Assembly: GCA_013373005.1 (NCBI GenBank)
Contig: JABXIP010000013.1
Coordinates: 1 to 8,997, forward strand
DNA: 8,997 nt
Source: Cytophagia bacterium
GTDB lineage: Bacteria > Bacteroidota > Bacteroidia > Cytophagales > Cyclobacteriaceae
Direction: 5' to 3'
How positions within the stretch are numbered: position 1 is the stretch's first letter; every line of letters begins with the position of its first letter. Shown piece by piece: positions 1-6,800 of this stretch. The translations under genes and the position numbers were made by a program. Below the pieces are notes generated by a model that ran no database searches, had not been told where the DNA came from, and saw only the letters and a program-made list of their open reading frames with translations.

Positions 1-161
1 GTTTTGGTCAGAGACTTTAATGAAGCCAGATTGGAAGAGTTTGCCAGATTGCGCAAGCGCTGTGCCTGCTCATTCAATGTGGGATAATCTTGTGCCCACG
101 CTGAAAATACTGTGCAAAACATCAATACCAAAAGGCTAAGCTTCTGTAAAATGTGTTTCAT
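1..161 (-). CDS. Secreted protein N-terminus, possibly M14 zinc carboxypeptidase (partial)
   Basis: The first 53 codons of a minus-strand gene are visible and the rest lies beyond base 1. The ATG at 161-159 is preceded by AAGGA a few bases upstream, a plausible ribosome binding site with short spacing. Residues 1-23 form a classical Sec signal peptide: MKHILQK, then a hydrophobic core (LSLLVLMFCTVFS), then a cleavage site after AWA, leaving a mature start at QDYPTLNE. The mature stretch that follows (YPTLNEQAQRLRNLAN, then NLASLKSLTK) resembles the start of M14 metallocarboxypeptidases of Bacteroidota. In those, a Tyr-Pro and an amphipathic helix precede a strand reading roughly V.L.SLGKT before the first zinc ligands. 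No zinc ligand or catalytic residue falls inside the window, so the enzyme call is an inference; another secreted hydrolase is possible. The gene lies downstream of a strong terminator, so it is probably a separate transcription unit from the adhesin-lipoprotein pair. Confidence 0.6.
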   Translation of the reverse strand, partial: MKHILQKLSLLVLMFCTVFSAWAQDYPTLNEQAQRLRNLANSSNLASLKSLTK

Positions 162-347
162 ATAGTCCTTAGTTTGATAAAAAATTGATTAACAATTAAC
201 CAAAAGACAAGTAGGGGTTAAATAGTTGGATTTCCGAACGGCTTCGTATGGTTATGGGTGGGAAGATTGACAATCATTATCAAAAAAACGCAACCGCCAA
301 TAGATGGCGATGGCGTTTCCCATCTTATTAATGAAATATCAGAGCAT
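162..347. other. Intergenic spacer with terminator and probable promoter of the partial downstream gene
   Basis: This is the only sizeable non-coding stretch. Its upper half holds the terminator described separately at 282-318. The lower part (162-240) is AT-rich and must contain the 5' leader, and presumably the promoter, of the gene starting at 161. I could not find a convincing Bacteroidota promoter (TTG near -33 with TAnnTTTG near -7). A small inverted repeat, AATTG at 183-187 and CAATT at 193-197 with a 5-base spacer, lies just upstream of the ribosome binding site; it is too short to call an operator. The open frame across 258-443 on the plus strand overlaps the terminator and the lipoprotein gene and has no coding character. 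Confidence 0.6.
282..318 (-). terminator. Rho-independent terminator after the lipoprotein gene
   Basis: Read on the minus strand, AAACGC (318-313) and CGCCA (309-305) pair with TGGCG (299-295) and GCGTTT (291-286) around a 5-base loop. A small three-by-three internal loop, whose central pair can still form, interrupts the stem. A run of seven T follows at 288-282. This is a GC-rich hairpin plus U-tract in the correct orientation, about 30 bases past the lipoprotein stop codon, and it should end the adhesin-lipoprotein transcript. The plus-strand side lacks an equally good T-tract. Confidence 0.85.
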
Positions 348-788
348 CTATTTTTCTACAGTAATCTCATAGGTACCATTATATCCAGCCCTTACAGGCC
401 TATCCGTACCGGTTGTGTGATCGAATGTAAAAGTGAAACTTGATTCTGTTAAGGTCACCAGGTTCACTTCCAGGGTACCATCTAGATTCACTTTTTTTGC
501 CTCTCTATCGGCCCACTCCCAGGTGCCACTTGCAGGAAGGAGTTCACCTGCATTGGTAGTATTGTATGTTCCATCAGTAAACGATAAGCTGAACCCGGGA
601 TAGTTAGCGCTCACGTTTATTTCATCCAATAGAATTTTACCATTAGTCCCCAAAGTCCATTCACCTGCCAACTTTTCAAAGGCCAGTGCAGTAGCCTCTG
701 GAGTTTGAGGTTCGTCTGGGTTGCACCCAATCATGGTAATGAAACAAACTAATATTATGCCTGCAGATCTAAAGAAACCTCGTGTCAT
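348..788 (-). CDS. Small outer-membrane-type lipoprotein with lipocalin-like domain
   Basis: The 146-residue protein starts at ATG 788-786 and stops with TAG at 350-348. The N-terminus (MTRGFFRSAG, then IILVCFITMIGC) is a lipoprotein signal peptide with the lipid-modified cysteine at residue 22. Methionine at -3 of the lipobox is unusual but tolerated. The cysteine is followed by an acidic, proline-rich linker (NPDEPQTPE), which fits export to the surface or outer leaflet in this phylum. Residues about 37-146 look like the lipocalin-like beta-barrel families of Bacteroidota. The visible marks are an opening LAGEWTL, a GFSLSFTDGTYNTTNAGE hairpin, SGTWEWAD around residues 87-94, and late LTESSFTFTF strands. 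The molecular function of such proteins is not known. Only 12 bases (789-800) separate it from the giant secreted-protein gene upstream, and a terminator follows, so the two probably share one mRNA. A recognisable Shine-Dalgarno is weak (AGAG), so translational coupling is possible. The secreted lipocalin-like call is moderately sure; a role with the adhesin is inference. Confidence 0.88.
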   Translation of the reverse strand: MTRGFFRSAGIILVCFITMIGCNPDEPQTPEATALAFEKLAGEWTLGTNGKILLDEINVSANYPGFSLSFTDGTYNTTNAGELLPASGTWEWADREAKKVNLDGTLEVNLVTLTESSFTFTFDHTTGTDRPVRAGYNGTYEITVEK

Positions 789-800
789 TGCTCTAATTCT

Positions 801-3800
801 TTAATGTTTGATTATAACTTTTTTTCTAACTACCGATTGACCATCGCTGATAAGCAATATGTAGAGACCACTCGTGTAATGTGATACATCCACGCTAACC
901 TGCTTTTCCTTCACTTCGGTACGATTCCAAAGGCCAACACCATCTGCAGCAAGGATACTCAGGTCTACCTTGTCTACCAGTATATTATTCAGGTTGATTG
1001 TCAAAAGTTCTGAAACCGGATTCGGATAAACTTCTACATCTTCATCCTTGAAGCCTGGCTCTTCGATGGCTGTAATTATTGTACCTGTGCCGGTAAGGTT
1101 GATAAGAATCTGAGATTCCTTCTCACCCACTATTAAATAGGTGAGTGTGATCGTTCCTTCGTATTCTTGAGCTTGAGTAGGTGTAAAAGAGATCGTTACT
1201 TCCTTACTCTCTCCTGCCGCAAGAGCTACCGTGCTTTGGGAAATTTCGAATACCTGGTTCGAACTTGTAAGCGTTACCTCTGTATCGCTGTCTCCGGAAT
1301 TGGTTAAAGTCCAGATTTTAGAAGTGGTTAAGGCAAGTGCAGTTAAATCAAAGTCAAAGTCACCTGTTCTTTCAATGTTAGCTTCTGCTTCATTGGTCAC
1401 CTCTATGGCTAATACTCGGTCAGTAAACGCACCTTCTGAATCTGTGGACCTAACTCGAACACTATAGCTTGACTTGATTTCGAAATCAAAGACCTCGGCC
1501 ACCTGAAGGGCGTCTCCGTCAATGGTAAAGCTGGCATTATCCGCATCTCCGTCTCCAGCAACCAAAGTGTAGGTATGACTATCACCAGCATCCTCATCGG
1601 TAGTTGTGAAAGTGGTCACTACAGTTTCAGTCTCACTATTCTCAATGATACTTGCTTCGCTGCTTGTACTGATGGCTGTTGGCGCATCATTAGCATCTAC
1701 TATGGTTATGGTGAAAGATTTCTCGAAAGTCAGATTGCCTGCATCCGTAGTACGAACTCTGATTGTGTAGGATGACTTCTCTTCGAAATTGAACACTGCA
1801 TTGGCGACAAGGGCACCAGCCTCAATTTTGAACTTGTCGTTATCTGTATCTCCATCGCCATTTACTAAAGTATAAGTATGAGTATCACCTGTATTAGGAT
1901 CTACAGAGCTCAAATCACCTATTTTCTGATCAACAGCATTATTCTCATTAATTTGGGCAACATCCAAAGTGATGTCCGTTGGGGCTTCGTTCAAGACAAT
2001 TATGGTAAAGCTTTGCTCGGTTTCTCCTCCATTACCGTCATTCGCTTTCAATATCACATTATGGTTTCCCACTTTACCCGTGGTATTACCAGTTATTGTA
2101 TATCCATAGGTAGCTTCAATTTTTACTATTTTATGGTTATCATCATCGACTGCATAAATGATATTTGAAGCATCTACCGTTAAGTCGTATGCTCCGTTAT
2201 AGTTTGCTAAACCATCTGTGATTACGACCGCAATACCTTCAGGAGATACTTTTACGATATCATCAGAGGCAATAACATCTACAAAGTACAAATTCCCAAA
2301 ACTATCAAATGCCATGCCTGTTGGATATCCTACATCATAGCCAGAAATATTAAATGTGGAAACAACTCCATCAGGGGTGATTTTACGAATAGCACTTTGA
2401 GTATAGAAATCACCAACAAATACATTACCCGACTCATCTATGGCAATTGACGCTGGCCCTTGAAAACTTGCCGCTGTTCCTTTTCCATCCTGACTACCCT
2501 GTTCTCCAGAACCTGCAAAGGTGGTTACATCCCCATTAGGTGTAATTTTTCTGATTTTATAATTACCACTATCAGTAACATACAAATTTCCCTCTTTATC
2601 AAATACTACATCTGAAATATTACTGAAACTTGCTGAAACTCCATTTCCGTCAATATCTCCACTAGTGCCTGAACCAGCAAAAGTTGTAACATCTCCTTCA
2701 GGTGTGATTCTTCTTATTTTTTCATTCCCTCGGTCAACCACATATAAATTACCTGAGGCATCTATAGTTATTCCCATAGGTGAATTGAAACTAGCAGAAA
2801 CCCCATTTCCGTCCTGACTTCCCCTTACACCTGAACCTGCCAAAGTTGAAACTTCGCCTTGTGGTGTTATTTTCCTGATAAGATGGTTAAGTCTGTCAGT
2901 TATATATACATTACCTGAAGCATCATGCACTATTCCAGTAGGCCTAGAAAAACTTGCATTGTTGGCACTGCCATCTGCTTTGCCTTGAATACCAGAACCA
3001 GCGAAAGTAGAAGCCCTGTAGGAAATTGCTTCTTTTTCTAAAGTTAGCCACTCTGGTAAAGTTGGTGCGGTAACTGTTACTATATCTTCATCCGCATCAG
3101 TGGTAGTGATATCATAACTATATTCCTCTCCTTCTCTTATCTTAGTAACCGGAGTGCTTGTAAATACAGGTGAGGTATTTGGTTTAGTTACACTAATGGT
3201 GAAAGGTTGCTCTGTTATACCCCCTCTACCATCATTAGCTCTTAAGATTACATTGTAGTCTCCTTTAGATTCAGGGCTCGTACCAGTAAGACTATAATTA
3301 GTGGTAGGTGGACTAATTTTTCGAATGATATGATTTCTGAAATCAGCTACATAGATATAACCATTGCTGTCCACCACTAAACCATCAGGATTATTAAAAC
3401 TTGCTGCCGTACCATCACCATCAGTACTTCCCGTTGTGCCAGTGCCTGCCACGGTGGACACATCTCCATTTGGAGTAATCTTACGGATATTATGATTACC
3501 GTAATCTGTCACGTAAACATTTCCAGCAGCATCGACAGATATGCCAGACGGATTATTGAAGCTTGCAGCGGTACCATTCCCGTCAGCACTTCCTGCAGAA
3601 CCTGAACCTGCTAAGGTGGTCACGTCTCCATTTGGAGTGATCTTACGGATATTATGATTACCGTAATCTGCTACATAAACGTTACCCGAAACATCTACAG
3701 CTACCCCAAATGGATTAGAAAAACGAGCAGAAGTGCCGTTTCCGTCTACATTTCCACTGCCTGAACCAGCTAGGGTAGAAACATCTCCATTTGACGTTAT

Positions 3801-6800
3801 CTTTCTTATTCTATGGTTTCCAGCATCTGCAACATAAATGTTTCCGGAAGCATCCACGGCTATACCACGAGGTGAATTAAAACTTGCAGAAACACCGTTA
3901 CCATCAGAAAATCCTCGAGATAAGGAGCCTGCAAGTCTTGTCACATCACCGTTTGGAGTAATTTTTCGAACTATGTGACTGACCGACTCTGTGACATAGA
4001 TATTACCTTGAGCATCAAGGGCTATTCCTGTTGGATAATTAAAGCTTGCAGAAAGACCATTACCATCAGTAATTCCTCTGGAACCAGTACCTGCTACGGT
4101 AACCACGTCTCCATTTGGAGCTATTTTACGGATTAAATGATTTTCCTGATCTGCCACATAAATGTTACCTGAACCATCCAGAGCCACGCCTGAAGGGAAT
4201 CTAAAACCTGCTGAAGTGCCATTACCATTATCACTTCCACTATAACCTAAGCCAGCAAAGGTAGAAACTGCATATGAGCTAAGACTGCTTTGAAAGGTCA
4301 GCCATTCCGGTAGTGTTGGAGCAGTAAATGTGACCTCGTCACCATCTACATCTGTTGCGGTAATATCATAATTATATTCGGCACCATTTTCTACCTCTAA
4401 AGACGGAGTGCTGGTAAACTCAGGAGCACTATTTACATTAATGGTGAAGCTTTGCTCGGTAATTCCACCTCTGCCATCATCAGCTTTTAAGACCACCGGG
4501 TGATTTCCCTCATGTCCTGTACTATTACCGGATATGCTGTAAAGGCCTGAAGATGAGATTTTACGTATTTTGTGATTTTGTGCATCTGCCACATAGATAG
4601 CACCCTTGTCGTCTATGGCAATTCCATCAGGTTCATAAAAAGTTGCTGAGGCCGCATCACCATCAGCGCTTCCCGCAAGTCCAGAACCTGCTATGGTTGT
4701 AACATCACCATTTGGAGTGATCTTACGAATTGAATGATTAAGCCCATCAGTTACAAGAATATTGCCCGAAGCATCAACCGTTATACCAGTAGGATGTTTA
4801 AATCTCGCAGAACTACCGTTTCCGTCAACTCTTCCTATTTCGCCAGAGCCTGCTAAGGTGGTCACTTCTCCATTTGGAGTGACCTTACGGATTTTATGAT
4901 TACCGTAATCTGCAACATAAACATTTCCGATAGCATCAACAGCTACCCCAAATGGACTATTAAAACTTGCTGATGCGGCATCACCATCAGCGCTTCCCCG
5001 AATTCCTCCAGAACCTGCTATTGTAGTCACATCTCCATTTGGGGTAATTTTACGGATTTTATTGTATAATTCTGTAACATAAAGATTGCCTGAAGCATCC
5101 AGTTCTATTCCTACAGGGTTAATAAAACTTGCTAAAAGACCATTGCCATCAGCGGATCCTGGTGAGTCTGAGCCTGCTATGGTGGTCACATCTCCATTAG
5201 GACTGATTTTCCTTATTTTATTGTTTGAAGCATCGGCAACAAAAATATTGCCTAAAGCATCTATGGCAAGTCCAGTGGGATGGTAGAAACTTGCAGATGT
5301 GCCATTGCCGTCAGCACTTCCAGGTTCACCGGTTCCTGCAATGGTGGTTACATTACCATTTGGGGTTATTTTACGGATTAAATGATTTCCTATCTCTGAT
5401 ACATACATGTTGCCTAAAGCATCTATGGCAAGTCCACTGGGATGGTAGAAACTTGCAGATAGGGCATTCCCATCAACTTTTCCTGCCAATCCAGAACCAG
5501 CCAACGTGGTAACTTTTAAAGGTCCTGAAGGGCTTTTCAGCGTCAGCCACTCAGGAAGAGTAGGTGCGGTAATAGTTACCTGATCTCCATTTGCATCACT
5601 AGTGGAGATATCGTAATTATAGTTTGCTCCTTTATCGACCTTGGTGATAGGCGTACTGGTGAATTCTGGAGCAAAATTATCATTATCAAGAATGGTATAG
5701 GTGTATACTGTATTTGTACCCAAAGTTGAATTGATCGGGTTAGACAGGGTCACTATCACAGTCTCATTTTCCTCCAGGATTTCATCATCCACAATATTTG
5801 CAATGGTAATGTTTTTGCTTGTTTCAGCTGCATCGAAGGTGAGCGTTCCATCGATAAGGGTGTAGTCGGTACCATTTCCTGTTGCTGTTCCAGTCAATGC
5901 ATAATCAATGCTAATAGTTTTGCTGCTCCTGGCACTTAGGTTGACTGGTATATTTACACTTGAAACAGATTCTGCTCCGCTGCTGCTGTTGCTAGCAAAT
6001 GATATGCTTGGAACTGGGTCGTTATCAAGAATGGTGTAAGTATGTATCTTATTGGTTCCAAGTATACCATTTGTTGGGTTCGAAAGGGTAATGATTACTG
6101 TTTCATTCTCCTCATTCAATATGTCATCTACAATATTGGCGATAGTAATAGTTTTACTTGTTTCTGAAGCATTGAAGGTAAGCGTACCATTGGCAAGGGT
6201 GTAGTCTATGCCATTTCCTGTTGCTGTTCCAGTTACCGTATAAGCTACCGTAACTACTGATGAAATAGCTGCTGAAAGTGATACTGTAATATCGGCACTA
6301 CTTGTACTTTCAATTCCCGAACTTGTACCAGAAGTGAAGTTTATGTTTGGAAAATCATCGTTATTGATGGTAACGGTTGCTTCATCAGTAATATCGACAG
6401 ACAGGGAGGTGCCTCCCAGATTACTCATGGAAACCGTAAGCGTCTCGTTATTTTCAATATTCGAATCGGATGTAGGTGAAATCACAAAGGTTTGAGTTTC
6501 GCCTGCTGTTCCTACAAAGGTTAGCGTTTCACTAGCCACAGCGGTATAATCTCCATCGGCTGTAGTGGCCGTTCCATCAGCAGTGCTCACATCTACAGTA
6601 AATCCACCAGCCACTGCATTATTCAGTGTTGCTGTTACCGTAATAGATCCATCGTCTTCATTTCCACTGACATCAGCTATGGTTACTGCTGCTTTATCGT
6701 CATTATTGATAGTGATGGTCGCTCCATCTGCAATATTTACAGCTAAGGAAGTGGCCGCCAAATTATTCATGGACACCGTTAAGGTTTCATTGACCTCTAG

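Noticed and set aside
183..197. Inverted repeat AATTG-N5-CAATT upstream of the partial gene at 161
   Set aside because: Arms of five bases in AT-rich DNA are expected by chance; no basis to call an operator.
162..240. Possible promoter of Bacteroidota type for the gene at 161
   Set aside because: No TAnnTTTG box with a properly spaced TTG could be found, so no promoter was annotated although one is expected here.
258..443. 61-codon plus-strand open frame
   Set aside because: It runs through the terminator hairpin and antisense to the lipoprotein gene; its protein shows no signal peptide or motif.
1231..2168. Open frames of 62-96 codons on both strands over the cadherin-like and ASH-like region
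   Set aside because: All overlap the long confirmed reading frame in a different phase and show no coding character.
5086..5512. Overlapping plus-strand open frames opposite the first propeller
   Set aside because: They arise from the repeated NHL blades read in antisense, have no ribosome binding site and no recognisable domain.
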